A DNA stretch of 64,000 nucleotides from Grifola frondosa. Taxonomy: Eukaryota > Basidiomycota > Agaricomycetes > Polyporales > Grifolaceae. The notes beneath the pieces were generated by a model. The model saw nothing but the letters and a program-made list of their open reading frames with translations, did no database searches and was not told where the DNA came from. Shown here in pieces: positions 35,055-48,200 of the stretch. Made by a program: the position numbers and the translations under genes. The first letter of the stretch is position 1. Every line of letters starts with the position of its first letter. Where the stretch lies: NCBI GenBank assembly GCA_001683735.1, contig LUGG01000001.1, forward strand, positions 1,612,001 through 1,676,000. The letters run 5' to 3'.

Positions 35055-35648
35055 ATGAGGTCCGTTTCCTCTTTCCTTATCTTGTCATTCTACTCAGTCT
35101 TTTCACAGTCAGTACGTCCATGTACCGAAGTCCGAACTTGACGAGGCACAGCTTCGTGCGTTGGAAGAACATGAGATCAGCCAGGGCCCCTTGTCTGTGC
35201 TGCAGCAGGCCGTGAGGAATCACACGCAAGTCCTCATTTCCCTACGAAACAACAAAAAGCTACTTGCTCGTGTAAAGGCCTTTGATAGACATAGTAACAT
35301 GGTGCGTTCTTTTGTCGTTGCAGGTATGCTACAACTAACCGGATGTATAGGTACTGGAGAATGTCAAAGAGGCGAGTTTAGTTGATATAATGTAGATCTT
35401 TCAGTGCTGACATCTGTCTCAGATGTGGACTGAAATGCCCAAGGGAAAGAACAAAAAGCCAGTGAACAAGGATAGATTCATTAGCAAGATGTTTCTGCGG
35501 TGCGTCCCAGTCAGAATGTTGAACAACTGTTGACTGACTATGTATTCGACCTTCAGTGGCGGACTCGGTCATTCTGAGTGAGTCTCGTTGTTAAAATATT
35601 GCTTCAGATGCTCACGCGAATTTTGTAGTCCTCCGTAACACTGCATAG
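35055..35648 (+). CDS. SMD2: Small nuclear ribonucleoprotein Sm D2
   Basis: Sm D2 is one of seven Sm proteins that form the ring on U1, U2, U4 and U5 snRNAs. Six exons are needed: 35055-35059 (ATGAG), 35109-35301, 35351-35371, 35423-35499, 35557-35577 and 35629-35648. They give [20 protein letters not shown], then Sm motif 1 ([20 protein letters not shown]), [27 protein letters not shown] and the Sm2 part KMFLRGDSVILILRN. The third intron begins with GC (GCGAGT), yet the join VLENVKE-MWTE is exactly the conserved one. Exon 5 reads TGGCGGACTCGG, one base longer than needed for RGDSVIL, so the frame breaks. For an essential gene this points to an inserted G in the assembly. Confidence 0.92.
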
Positions 35649-35923
35649 TCTCAGGTTAGAAGGAAACACACGACGCTCAGGCGCATCAACACGTGGGTGT
35701 AGTTCTTGTGTACCACTCCAACCCATTATCCATCCCTGGACGGGAGGGTGGGGCGAAGTTCCGTCGATACTGATATTTTGTGAGTTCCAACTCGTGTAAA
35801 AGCTATTGTACAATGCTCGTCCGAATTCCAGTATTTTCTTCCTCGTATATACGTCTCGTCCATTCGCGGTTCTGTCATATTCCTTGCCAAAACCTTCCCT
35901 ACATGTGCAGCAGGCTCAAATCT

Positions 35924-38900
35924 TCAGCGACGACCTCCACTGAATGAAATGTCAATGGGTGATAATGGAAAATGCATATTGTGGACGAACCGCGTGATGG
36001 TCCGCTCCTCCTCCTCGATCTCCTTGATAGCATCGAAGACTCCAGCGAGCGCGATCCAAGTGAAGCTCCGCGCGCCAAAGTATTCACGCTCAAAACTTCC
36101 GAGCCTGAATGCAATCCAAGCTCGTCGCAAAGCATATTCGGAAGTCTGCTCTTCATCGCCCTCAATCTGAGTCCGAACTCCCTTGACGAGGTTCGCTGTT
36201 TGCTCCCTCATCCGGGACATGAGATCTTTTCGCTTCCGAGGTTGTGAGCACTTTGCGACAATAGTGCCGATCTGGAAGATGGATGTTTTACCGTCAATAC
36301 CATAATTGTGCGCCAACTGAGGTGACTCACTACTGCTTCCTCTTCAGTCAACATCGCCGAACGAGAATGTGAAAGTGTATGGTCTGCACATATAGCACGT
36401 AGTCGAGAGACGTAGGACTGGTAAAGTTCCCAAATCCCAGTGATAGTGTCGTCATCATAGTCATCGGTGGAAATAAATTCCGAAACACGGTGCTGCACTG
36501 CCAACAGAACTTCATCGTCCTGGCGAGGACCGTCGGAGTAGAACTCGTGAAGCACGTCTTCAATGAACTCCCTGCCATCCTCCAAATTGCGACGTTGACC
36601 CTCGCCACTCTTTCCACAGTTCTCAGAGCGGGGAGGTCTATTTCTCTGAACAAACGACCAATGGCGCGCGCGCTCTTGTAGAAACCTTCCATCTCTTTGT
36701 TGAGCGTTTCTGGCGCATTCCAATCTGGCTTGATCTTGGATTTCGGCTTTGGTATTTTCTGCAGTGGAACGGGCTGGCCGGTCTTCGGGTAGTCCACCGC
36801 ATCGCTGTGAAGCCCTGCAAGGAGAATACAATGGGGGTCCAGGATGCCTTGCTCACTTTGATCTGCTATGATAAGCCATGTAATGGCAATTATACCGAGT
36901 GTCTGTCTCGCATAGTAATCAGATTACAATCGCTTCAGAGGATAAGGAAATTCCTGACATCACTGCTGATATATTCAGCGACAAACTCAGCTACATCATC
37001 CATTGTGCTCTCGTGATTGACTAACTTCTTCTCCGCAGGTTCGTAATTAGCGCCGTCATAGGTACGCGTAGGTCGAAGTGCGGGTATGGTAGTAACATTG
37101 TAAACGTCGCCATCCAAATCGCCGCCACCGAGATACGAGGGGAGAGGTCGTTCGCCTGTCCATATCAGAATCATCAGAATCGAACACAGTCGGTGCAATC
37201 TTGGAAAAGCATAGAACCGACCTTTGATCGAAAAGACTACCGTGTTCCGCAACGACTCTTGCGCGAAGGGAGAATCCGGTGGCGGCCTTCCGATGGCCTG
37301 AACGATTTGTACATCACCAGGATGGATTGTAGGAGATCGGGATATCAACGTGTCACCTTCAAGATATATAAGACCGGAATGATCTGGCGAATCTATGCAT
37401 GCAAAAATCTCCCCTGTTCTAGGTATCCGTGGACGTCGGCAACACCCACCAGCGTCCAGCTGTCAGGAACTGGGATCCGAGCATGATGCTTCAGCTCTCG
37501 AAGGACGTGATTGACAGCAAAATCCATCATTTGCTCCCAAAAACTGTCGTCGTGAAGAGGACCGACACCGAGCTTATGGAGCCCTAGCATGGCCGATGTG
37601 AGGCGGAAGGATGCACCGAGGCCGTACGTCTCGAGTAGGCGTGCTGCTCGCTCCAAAGACTCGACGGAGTCTTGAGCCTCTCGGACGGCATTTGCTTGAA
37701 GAGTTTGGAACACCTCGTAAGGTACTCCTAACCCTTCCAAAAGCATGATTAGAGGTCGATTCAGATAGTACTTCCCCGGTTTATCGAACGCCCTTGCGAT
37801 TTCAATGATTCGGGAATGGGGTGCATCGAACTTGATCATGGAGGGCCTGAGACACACCACTCGTCCAGTCAGAGTGTGATCCACACTGAGCATGCCCTTT
37901 GATCCCATGAAACGGATCTGGAACGCGCGAGGATAACTCCTGTCACGGCGGCCTCGTCGACGTTTCCCAGAGAGCTCCTTCCAAATTTCTTTCGCTAGCT
38001 GTGTAGAAATTGTTCCGACTCCGTCTGTGAAGCAGTATGTGCCCGTAGCGTCCTCGATATCTTCAAGGTGGAATATCTCTTCTGCCTCGATGGATATGGA
38101 GGCATCCGTCGCCGTGAACGACTGCGAGATTCGAGCGCCGTATCGCGCTGGACAGAATATCAGTTTTTGGTCGAATGCGAGGTCGCGAAACGATCCCAGG
38201 TCCACAATGATCGTATGTGCATCGATTGTTCTTCGGCCACCGCGTGTATCCGCGACATCGAACGGCTTAACAAACCACACTGCATGCTCTTTGAGAGCAG
38301 ATTGGGAATATGCCAGGAATTGGAAGTGCCGACCAGCGATGGTGAGGCCATGTAATAAGAGAGCTTTCACCCGACGATTGATGAAATCTCTGCCATCCAC
38401 TTCTCGATCGAAGCGGAACTGCAGCCGATTTTCATCGGCAAAGCTAACACGCAGGAAGGAATCTTGGTTGTTCTTGTAGGTTCGCATGACGCGATTCAGC
38501 CGTTCCGGAAACGGCCCATCCACTGTAATGGTTACTGGCGTCACGACCACATGAAGGCAATCGAAAGTTTCGGCCGAACGCTCGCGAATGGGAGGTAGGC
38601 TCTGCGAAGTGAATTCTCGCTCAGTTAGCGAGAAGAGCTGCGGAATGCAATCCGTTGAGGCCTGTTGGCCATCCCCATACCAATACAACACCTTGGCACG
38701 TGAACTGAAGTTGCGAAGAAGATTTGCGGTGTATTCGGGACCTTTATCACGAACCATTCGCTCTATCTGGGTACGAAGGCTGAGAGCTTCCTTCAAATCG
38801 ACCAACCAATTCCGCGTCAAAGCCTCCACTTGGAAAGCAACACACCACTCCAACTGCTTGACCCACGCGTCATATTGTTCGCGCACAGTTGCCGAAAACA

Positions 38901-39797
38901 AGCCGCGATATTCGACGGGGTAACAGTAATCGCCGACCTTCATGTGTGCCACACGACCAAACCATCGGAAGGTCTCCAAATCAGTCGGTCCACTGCCGCA
39001 GACAAGTCGAATAGCGGTGGAAGTGAACTGTGCTACATGTTCGTGACCTTCGTCAAAAGCGGACCATCGCTGACGAGGAGGCGGGCTTGTTTTGACATTG
39101 AAGAGTTCTGCAATAATGGATGTGACGTTGGCCAAGGATGATTCAGACTCGAAATTTGGCGGATTATTCAGTGATAGAAATATTACGGCCGTGTTCGACG
39201 GTCCGTCAATACACGCAGAGGTCGATGAGATCTGCGCGACGCGTATCGCAATCAGCCGAGTTTCAGATAAACTGAAGATCTTGACCCTGAATTCCCTCCG
39301 GTCGTCGTCAAAGAGGAGTTGAGCGCTGCTGCACTCCCTTTCACACTCCACAGAAAAAACTCCATCCCTACATTCCCAGCCGAATTGGATTTTGGTGACC
39401 GACACGGATCGGATTTGCAGCTCAGCAGCTTGTTCCTCCTGGGCTCTGAGAGCTGTCGGATCGGCGTAGGGAAGTCTCCGTATGCGATCCAGGACGTCGG
39501 CCGGGGTGCTTTACGACTAATCTGAAAAATGATTCGAGTGGCCCCGACGGGCAGTGACCTCCGAGGTTTGGTCCCCCCGTAGTCACGTAAAAATTGGTTC
39601 CCGATGTCCTCGGATGGCAAAGTCAAAGCTCCTGTGCGATATGGACCTTTTCTTTTCTGGGGAAAGATGTAGATCTCGAAGTTCAGCGGCAAATTTGAGG
39701 AATGAGAATAATTGGAACCATGCAAGATATAAGCAATGTCTGCTTTAAGATGGTGCTGGTCGACATTGAAAGCAATGTTTCGCATGTAAATCTCCAT
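35924..39797 (-). CDS. RNA-dependent RNA polymerase (QDE-1 / eukaryotic RdRP family)
   Basis: This cell-encoded RdRP makes double-stranded RNA for RNA silencing. The start is ATG 39797 (MEIYMRNIAFNVDQHHLKAD). The central region has IQFGWECRDGVFSVECE, WSAFDEGHEHV and FCFTDGVGT-like GTYCFTDGVGTISTQLAKEI. FMGSKGMLSVDHTLTGR, LRPSMIKFDAP, DTLISRSPTIHPGDVQIVQA and the catalytic GGGDLDGDVYNV (about 37090-37125) follow; the three aspartates that hold Mg2+ are intact. The C-terminal helical part ends at TGA 35924. Three frame shifts are visible, each one base short in a homopolymer: TTT at 39510-39512, CCCC at 37411-37414 and CCC at 36599-36601 (plus-strand bases). Adding one base restores ISRKSTPADVL, EIFACIDSPD and ARGQRRNLEDG. 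Polished reads should show whether the gene is intact. Confidence 0.9.
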
Positions 39798-40417
39798 AGC
39801 GAAGAAAGGTGGATGAATGAAGCCAGGACTGCGACAAGGCTCGACAACGCCTCGGTGTTTGTTGCAGGAAGATGATATAGTGCAAAGAAAGTTACGCAGC
39901 AACATCATAGAACCAAGCGCTGAAGAAGCCTGGGATAACTTAGATAACGCTAAGTGTCCGGCGACTGAGGCATGAGGAGAGATGTACCTGGAACTATGTG
40001 AGCTACAGATGGAAATTAGACAGATCCGCTATGATGCTGCCATGATGCTCCACAGATTGCTTATTACTGCGGCTGGCTTACACGATTGGAAGGAAGTAGC
40101 GCAACCGTTCTGCAATGAAGACAATTTGCTGCGGTGAACGAGACCTGGGATAGAGATGTCACACAATGAATATAGCTATGCGTTGAAACATTTTCGCACA
40201 TTATGAAGACAAATAGGAATGTTGTAGCGTAATCCGCTGCTGCTGGTTTCGAGTGACACTTACCATGTCATTTGGGTCAAGGTTATGAAGTGGCACTGCT
40301 GTCGAGAACTAACACGTCTCTTCTTTTCAGCTCACAGGACGGTGATACGGAAGATACACATACAACATGACACGGCAATATCAATCCCAGGCTGCATCAA
40401 CTGACACAATCTCTTTC
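39798..40417. other. Intergenic between the LYR-motif gene and the RdRP gene
   Basis: About 620 bp containing the RdRP promoter and the 3' flank of the LYR protein gene, both on the minus strand. No other gene or repeat was seen. Confidence 0.45.
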
Positions 40418-40786
40418 AGAACGTAGAGCGGTGAGATAAGGGAAGCGACATAGTCGGCAAGATTTGTCTCAGTTCTCGACGGCCAATTGCTATTTTGTCC
40501 TCGATGAGACCCTGAAAGGAGGTGAATATGCCAGTTCATACTGCAGAGTTAAAGACATTGTACTGACCAAGTCATGGATATTCCTGTTTCTATCAAATTC
40601 ACATCGAATCCAAAGTATGGTCTCTCTTCTCGTCTTCTGATCTGAAATGGCTGATGGTTGGATAATACGCATATATTCACGACGAATGAGGAGAAGATGT
40701 TTACAACGTGATGCGCGGATAGCCTCGCGGTACAAATTGAGAACTCTTTGTTTCAAAATGAAATGCTTCAGCGTTAATTCCGACAT
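40418..40786 (-). CDS. LYR-motif protein (LYRM2-like)
   Basis: LYR proteins are small mitochondrial matrix factors that bind acyl carrier protein and help assemble respiratory complexes or deliver Fe-S clusters. The start is taken as ATG 40786, giving MSELTLKHFILKQRVLNLYR with the LYR tripeptide, then EAIRAS. An intron of about 55-65 nt with an unusual donor (GTTGTA) leads to DQKTRRETILWIRCEFDRNR and NIHDL. A second intron (donor GTCAGT, acceptor TTTCAG) leads to GLIEDKIAIGRRELRQ and the end SHRSTF, TGA 40418-40420. The order LKxF-LYR-RRE-RxEFxRN-GRREL matches LYRM2. The minus-strand frame continues upstream without an ATG, so a longer presequence would need another exon. Confidence 0.8.
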
Positions 40787-41017
40787 GGAATGTATAGAGT
40801 CTAAAGATTGCAGACAACTCGGAGCAAGGGTGAAGAGACAGGTTTTCGAACGTAAGTAAGTACGAATTGCACAGAGAGCTGCCACGCTAAACTTGGCGCT
40901 TATTTAGCATGGTTTCAAGTCCCGCGCAACGCTTGTAGCTGGCGCAAATCGGCAAAGCCGCTCTCTCTCTTCCACACTCCAGACCCTAAGTCACCTCTTC
41001 TCTCATCTCACTGGGGC
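40787..41017. promoter_or_regulatory. Divergent promoter region, LYR gene and 41 kb gene
   Basis: 231 bp between opposed start codons. It contains pyrimidine-rich tracts (CTCTCTCTCTTCC near 40961) just upstream of the plus-strand gene. No defined element was assigned. Confidence 0.4.
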
Positions 41018-44000
41018 ATGGCATCCGAGGATAAAGACACTCCCACAGCGGCCGAGAACATCGAAACACAGCCCGAAACCGCCATCGAAAAAGTGGCCGA
41101 AGCCGTAGCCAAGATCTCCTTGCAGGATGCAGAGTCGCCAGACACCTCTAATACCAAAACCGACGACAACTGTCCACCCCCCTCAGAGTTTACACTCGTT
41201 CTGAGGCTCTGCTACTGTATAGGTCTCCTCTTGTCTCGCCGCCAGATGGCATGCCTGTCTTAAAGGACTGGTTCGGGTGCGCTCTGACTCTGCTAACATG
41301 GACTTGTTTCTTAATATCATACTTGGGCAGAGATTGGACAGAGCAGATTGCTAACAAGAAAGATGCGGAGATCTCCAATACCCCTGCCAATTCCAGAGAT
41401 AGACGGCAAGCTTTCATCCACATTCAGATCAATCTTGTGATACTAACCTCGTCTGCCACTCAGTTTCCGACGAGACCCAGAGGACGGAGGTGCGTCCTAA
41501 TATTGGACTTGCCAGTATTTACTTACACTCATATAATATTCTAGATGCTTCCACGAGGCCAACTTTCCGGACTATTGTCACTCAGCCATCTCAGATGGGA
41601 AATTTCAGACACCAGTCCATTCGTACGGGGGACCGAGGCGGAGATAAAGACTCCGACAGGGAGAGGGAGCGAGATCTTCGAGACAAAGAGGGTCAGGAAA
41701 GACTAAGAAATGTCAGTCCCTCTTGACACTGTGATTTGTCACGTACTCAAGGATGTCCTTCAGCTTTCTGACAAATATGATCGTGAACGACTTGCTCTGT
41801 CTTCTGCAACCAGCAATCTCCGCACCAAAGAACGGGACACAGCCCCGCATCTATCCACTAGCCCATCAACCAGACTTGGACAGACTCAAGGGACAGCTCG
41901 TCGCGAAGGCCGAGACGCTCCGAAGAGGAAGATTGGCGAAAGTAGCGAAGATTGGAGGAGAGGTATGTTATACCGGCGTGCACTTATTTCTTTCACATCT
42001 TACACTTATTGCTATTTAGGAGCGGAACCCGCGCGAGCTGGCCGTGATGACCGTACGTTTTCTTGCACACTTTCGTTGAGGATTATCTGGTTATAAATTG
42101 AGTCATTTGCATATTCTAGGGGGCGACAACAGTCGAAGAGATCGTGACAATCGCGAAAGGCCTCGTTCGAGAGTGCGCGAGTCTTCTAAGTCGAGACGGG
42201 ATACCTCACCCACCAGACGCGACCGTGAAGACCGGGATAGGCCTCGCGAACGTCGTGGCGAAGGGGACCGCGATGACCATCGCAAGGACAAAGACAAGGA
42301 CGATCACTCTCGTCGTGATAGAGATGACTACTTTCGTCGTTGATCGTGAAGACTACGACCGAGACCGCGACGACAACTATCGCGGGGACGTTCGTGATCG
42401 CTATGACTATAGCCGTCGGCCAAGGGACCTTGAATGGGAAGACGAGGACCAAAGGCGATGGAGAGACGATGGCCGACGCGACGAAAGGATGGCAGCTAGA
42501 CGCGGATGGGATAGATATGACGATCGTGACAGAGAACGCCCGACCGCACCTGAAGACCGAGAAACACGCGCGAAACGCGGAACAGGACGAGACCGAAAGG
42601 TAGAGGTGGAAATGACGAGGGTAAAGAACGGGACGACCGAAGAGAGAGGGACAAAGAGAAGGAGGCAGAGCCCGCCTGGATGGAGACCTATGTTCCAACC
42701 ACACCTGGCGCAGGAATTCTTGGAGGACAAAGTACTGATGGCGAACTGGATGGTATTCAAGCGTGGAAGAAGGGAATGAAGGAGAAAGAGCGCAAAGAGA
42801 AGGAAGCTGAATCCGGCTCTGTAGCTGCCAAAACCACTGAGCTCAACGGTTCTGCCAAGTCACCTCCATCGACTAACCCGCCTTCCGCCATCCCGAGAGT
42901 CAACTTGACGAGATACAACTTTTCAAGCTGATGATGAAACGGGAGGCAGAGAAAAAGGAAGTCGAGAAACCTCAGAATGGCGTTGCTGATCATCCCTTGC
43001 CCTCTGAACCAAGTCCGCCCCGTGGCCTGAGCAGTCCTTCTGTGCAGGAGCGACCGAAGCTTGTGCCGGCTGGAAATGGTACGTGACTTATCACAAATCT
43101 TGGTTTAATGGGTACTGATTGATCTCGACCGCTTTGCACCCATGCTACTGCAGAAACGAACGGAAACTCTACGCATATTTCTGAGGAGCTCCCCGCACGC
43201 TCAACTATTCACCAAGAACACCCTCGAAATTCACCAAAGTTACCTGCCGATGGTTCACAGTCGTTGCTCTCCGTGCTCAATACCGCGCCGAATGAAATAC
43301 CTCCATCATCTGGCTTCGCCAACCTCACCTCTTCCTCATCCGATTACCCTCTGGAGAAGTCGCGAGTAGTCGGTTCTCGTGTCATCCCGAATCTTGCGCC
43401 ATCCAAGATGTCACCTATCACACCTTCAGAGTCCTCACCCATTGACCTCTCCACGACGCACACTCCTGCGCCTCCCGCGTTCAACCCTCCACCTGGCTCC
43501 CGTCTCCTTGCTTTCGGAACTCGTGCGCCAACCGCCGGCCAAAATACATCTAATTTACCCCCTGGCAAAGGTTTCATGTCTGCTGACCTTACTATTGCGC
43601 AGCTTTCGCCTCCAGGCCTATCAATCCCAAACCCAAGCAGGTTGACTGCTACTATGTCAGGCATCGTGCCCCAGTTACAGGACGCCGCCATGGCGGATTC
43701 GCAGTTTGGTAGTAATACCAGACTTCATCCATCTGAATCGTCACGCGCGTCGAGAGATTTCTCACCTCTCGGCCATCCAAACCAAACCACCTTACCCTTC
43801 GATGATTTGCGCGAGTCGGCGTCTTTAGGTCCGATGAATGACGCCATCCGCCGCGCGCAGGGAGCGACTGCTGCTGAGAGATTCGCCTTTGCGAATGATA
43901 CCGCGTCTCTATATGGCGAACTTGGATCCTCAGGCGTCGCCTTCGGTTCGACCGGTGTATTCGATTCTTCTGGCAGCCATCCACCTGGTGCAGCCAATTA

Positions 44001-45267
44001 TGCAGCCAGCAAGGGAAGTCGTTTCGCTAAGTTCTTCGACTTGAAGACAAGGGAGGCACAGACGGTCGGACAGCGCATTGGACAGCCTATGCCAGGTCTT
44101 GCTCAGACATCTTCACATGTAGGACCGAGACAGGATACAATCTTTCTGAATGGCATGGCCACCCCAAAGCAGAGGGGCGGACGATGGACGATATATTCGC
44201 CATGCTTCAAAGTTCTACACAGGTATGTTTCGGTGCATGACTCACATGTTGCGACTGATGAGTACTTTTTGTAGCATAATCGCCTTTCTCCCCAGATCCC
44301 TCAGTCCAGTCGAATGCAAATTGGGGGAGGAGCATACGGACCAGGGCACTCTGAATTGCAGATTCTGCAACAGCAACATCTGCAAGCGCAGCAATTTGTG
44401 CAGAACAACCGCATGGATTCTCTGTACGATAGCCGTCTTGACGATCGGAACTTCGTGCCGGATGGTCTCGTTCCGGGCCTACGACCTGCTCCTCCTCGTT
44501 CCCGCAGCAGAGAATCTAGCAATGTACTCTATGCCGACCAACTTGACGACCCTCTACATTTCAATGTGCAACGTCTGACGCAACAACGCAATCTCGAACA
44601 GATGTATTCAGGCCCCGTTCCTTCGATGTATGCCCAGCAGACAGGAATGATGCGTAACGGCGGGATGCCGATCCAGCAATTCCGCGGGGCATCCCCGATT
44701 TCCAGCCAACATCCGCTTCAAGGGCCTTCCCAGCGGCTCCCGCCTGGTCTGGCCAACTTGGGTGGACGGCCTCCACATGATCCCTCTCAGTACCTCGGAT
44801 CTGGTGTTGGTATGGGAGGCGGGCTTCACGGCGGTATCCACGGCAGCACACCTGCTCAGCAAGTGTACAACAACTTCACCGCCGGAGGCCTTGGCTTCGG
44901 TGGTAACCCACAAGCCCGTGGTCCTCCCGTTCCACAAAATCCTCTATCCGTCAATGCTATGGCTGGACTCGGTCCGGGCAACGTTGACTTACGCAATGCC
45001 AGCCATGCACAATTGTTAAGCATGGGAGGTGCCAATCATATGGGCGGCGGAATGCGTGGTTCGGGACCAGGATTTGGTCCTCAACACGGACCTGCAGGAC
45101 AGCTCCCAGCTACGCACGTCACAATGCGTCAACAGCAACACCTGCCTCCACATATGATGCCACAGCTACTGCCGCCTCATCTCCAGCAGCAGCAGGGTCT
45201 GCAAGGGGGGACTGCGCAGGGTACACAGGACTTGATGGCGCTCTTGATGGGCGGTCATAGGGAATAG
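41018..45267 (+). CDS. Disordered Arg/Asp- and Gln-rich protein, eIF4E-transporter-like
   Basis: This is a long, mostly disordered protein. The N-terminus MASEDKDTPTAAENIETQPE is acidic. The next block, YTRSEALLLYRSPLVSPPDG then MPVLKDWFG, recalls the eIF4E-binding region of 4E-T/Eap1-type repressors, although the spacing Y-x5-L-L differs by one residue from the usual Y-x4-L-hydrophobic motif. A long RD/RE-rich segment follows (41630-42600), then METYVPTTPGAGILGG, LDEIQLFKLMMKREAEKKE, a Ser/Pro/Thr-rich region, MDDIFAMLQSSTQ, and a Gln/Gly/Pro-rich end LMALLMGGHRE with TAG 45265-45267. Frame shifts lie near 41188, 42341, 42597, 42893 and 44185; each join is restored by one base. A role in mRNA translation or decay is inference. 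Confidence 0.6.
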
Positions 45268-48200
45268 GCGGGCGGTTGTCGGGCCCCTTCCATATTCATT
45301 CTTCATTCGCGTCCACATTCGTTCGGCATAGTCATCTTTTCTCCACCTCCTGTACAATTCTTGACACGCGTGCGTCTACAAATACTCTACCGTGCGTCTA
45401 GGTGTCGATCTAAATGTTTCGTTATCTGACATCAGGGGACTTTGCGATTGCGCTATCCCTGAATGCAAGGAGCCGAGGGGCCATCATTCTCTTACACTTG
45501 TGTACATATATCATACATCAGAGCGGGACGTAACAGACTGACAAGGTCGGCAAAGAGAACAAGGCGGCAGAGAGAACAAGGCACATCCAAATTCGCTTCT
45601 GTGTCATGTGATTGCCAAGACGTCATCTTTCCACATTTGGCATACAGCATATTCTATCTATGGTAGCGTTGTACCTTTTCCCGATCTCGCATATCTAGAT
45701 CTTACCGGCGATTTTCACAAATGTACACCTTAAACGCTTTTGGCGACTTTCAAAAATGTGGATATTTATCCAACACTGACGGACATCCCAACGTGAACGA
45801 GTAGAATGTTCACGTGTCGGCTTCTGCCACTCGCGTGGAAGTACCTCAGGATATATCCATTACGTAGCCGCGGAAATTGACCAGATTAGGAAAGGAACGG
45901 CCACACATAAGATCTCAGATCGATCTGACACCGGCGCCCTTCCATATGGAGCAAGCGAATGCCGATGGACCGGAAGATGTTGTGGCCAGGAAATTATCAG
46001 CTGAAATTTCTTTTCACAGGGCATTCTCCAGATCGTGACGCCGTCTGTCTCAACAGCGAGGGAGAAATTCCTCGCTCTTACTGTAACGAGACCCGTGCGC
46101 ATGTGCACCAGGATCTTCTCCTGGGTAGACCGCTGCTTCTGATTCTGTGCGTGAACCTTGAGCTTGATTCGCAGCACTTGTGAAAAGATAAAGATTTCAG
46201 CGAACTCGGCATTCTTTTAAATGGAAGTTGCCTATCTGTTCTTTTCCCAAGCAACATGTTCCGGTCTAATATGCTTTTACCCTACGAGGATTCTCGACAC
46301 TGCTAGACAGCAAGTGTTGTCCATTGCCTCCTCCGTTTTTCGAGTACGTCTGTGCAGGTACGTCTTCCAGACCATCAGTACGTCTTACCTCGTCTTACGC
46401 ATCATTTCGTACAGGACTCCTGCACACGGCACTCGGCATCACACGACTTGCTTCCCAGGCGCACATCGAACGCTGCAGGATCATCTCTCGCGATGGTCGT
46501 ACTATACACTCTTTACCAGGTTCTATTACTTCCAGCCCCTTCTAAGCCAGCTGTAAGACCGCCATTGGACGACGTCCTATTTACTGTGTGAAACCAAAGT
46601 GAATACAACGCATTATCACTTGAGTCCGATAAGCAGGTGCTTATAATTCCCATCTATCCTTGTTATTACTCCGCGTTACCAACAGCTAGAAGCTAGAGCC
46701 GTGATGGACAGCCGCACCTTGCGCCCGACGATTCTCGAAGGGCGGACCGCGATGGACATATGAAAGCCTCTCTAAGGTTTTGAGAGAGGCGTTCACCTGT
46801 CCCGCGGAGCACCGTTGGGGAATTTCTGGGCGTGTGATGCCCTTTGGTCGCACGCTGGGAAGCAATTCCGCGATCGGCGCCGAAGGTGATATTCCAGCCT
46901 CGAGGCTGTTTTACGACCATCCTAGGTCCAGTCTGGCGCGTTCGAGCGCGCTGAGCGTCGTTCGATCGTTTCAGGTAGTATGCCGGACGTTACTCGCCCA
47001 ACGTCAAACCCGAGTGTGCACCGCAGTGTTCGGGCGAGGAAGTGAAGTGCTACATAAAATCGCCTCGCGCTGGCAATTCGCACCGATGGCTGCGAGCAGC
47101 GTAAATGAAGTGGACTTTTATCAAAAGAAGTGTGCTGTCAGTGGCTCGGGAATGTTCAACTGGGGACCTCTGAACGTCAAGAGTACGTCAGATCTCCAGG
47201 GCGTCTGTACCAGTTTGTGCACTTGGTTGGGTGTGGGCGTCCTGATGGACTGATAAGACGTGAATGATGGGAGTATTCCTGTGTAGGTAGCGTGAAAGGG
47301 TTAGTCTGGCCGTGATCCCGCAGGACCGCAGCGCCCCGCTGTTATTTCTGGATGGCATTTTAATCTCTTACATTCGCAACCGGTAACTGGTGCACCTCTG
47401 GTACGATGTACGCACGCGAGTGCGGGTGCAACTCGTGAGGGAAATTTCAGACCTCGTGCCTGATTGACCAGTGATACACATTGTGCGAAATGTTATGCAA
47501 CATGTTCGGGATGATAGTCGCGACAAGGACGTCGGACTATAGATCGCAATGCAATGAGTGTAATGTCGAGTAATGGAAAGCGTTTAGAGCAAATAAGTCT
47601 GAGTAGAAAGAACAAGGATCTTTGATTGCCCGGCGCAGAGCTGTCACAACGAGAAGGCTTACCTAAATCATAAGATGCTGGGACGGATCCGGTGTGGTAT
47701 CTGCCTGCAGGCAGGAAACGTGTTGAGATTTCACGTAGCTCACGACCAGAAATGGTCCAATTAGCATTGGGTCCGAGGAAGCCTTGTGTATTAGATACAG
47801 ACGCACGGGGAAAATAAGCGGGGCACGCCTGCTGTGCATTGTGATTCACCTAACGCTGCACCAACCGATCCCAGAGGCAGAGATTGAAAGCAGCGGACGT
47901 CGACAGCGGACACAGCTATTCCCTCCCGCACCTGAACGATCGCAGAGCCCTTGGGTTCAGCGCAGGCTTGAGTGTCGGATAGGTCGCCTAGCGTGACTGA
48001 TTCCTCGCTGGTGCATCCCCTCGGACTCCCCTCCTTGCTCAGCCCATCGGCGCAGCAACCTGGACTCTGGAGCTTACACGTCCAACCTACTAGAAGACGG
48101 TCACCGATCGCCTCTTGTCCTTCGTTTATACTGACTCAGTCCCTCGCTATCTTGGTTCCGAATATCTCGCAATAATACAGCAAGCAGCCGCCTAATCATC

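Noticed and set aside
46780..47253. 157-codon plus-strand open frame near a hairpin
   Set aside because: No similarity to a known family, no start context and no neighbouring exons; could be chance.
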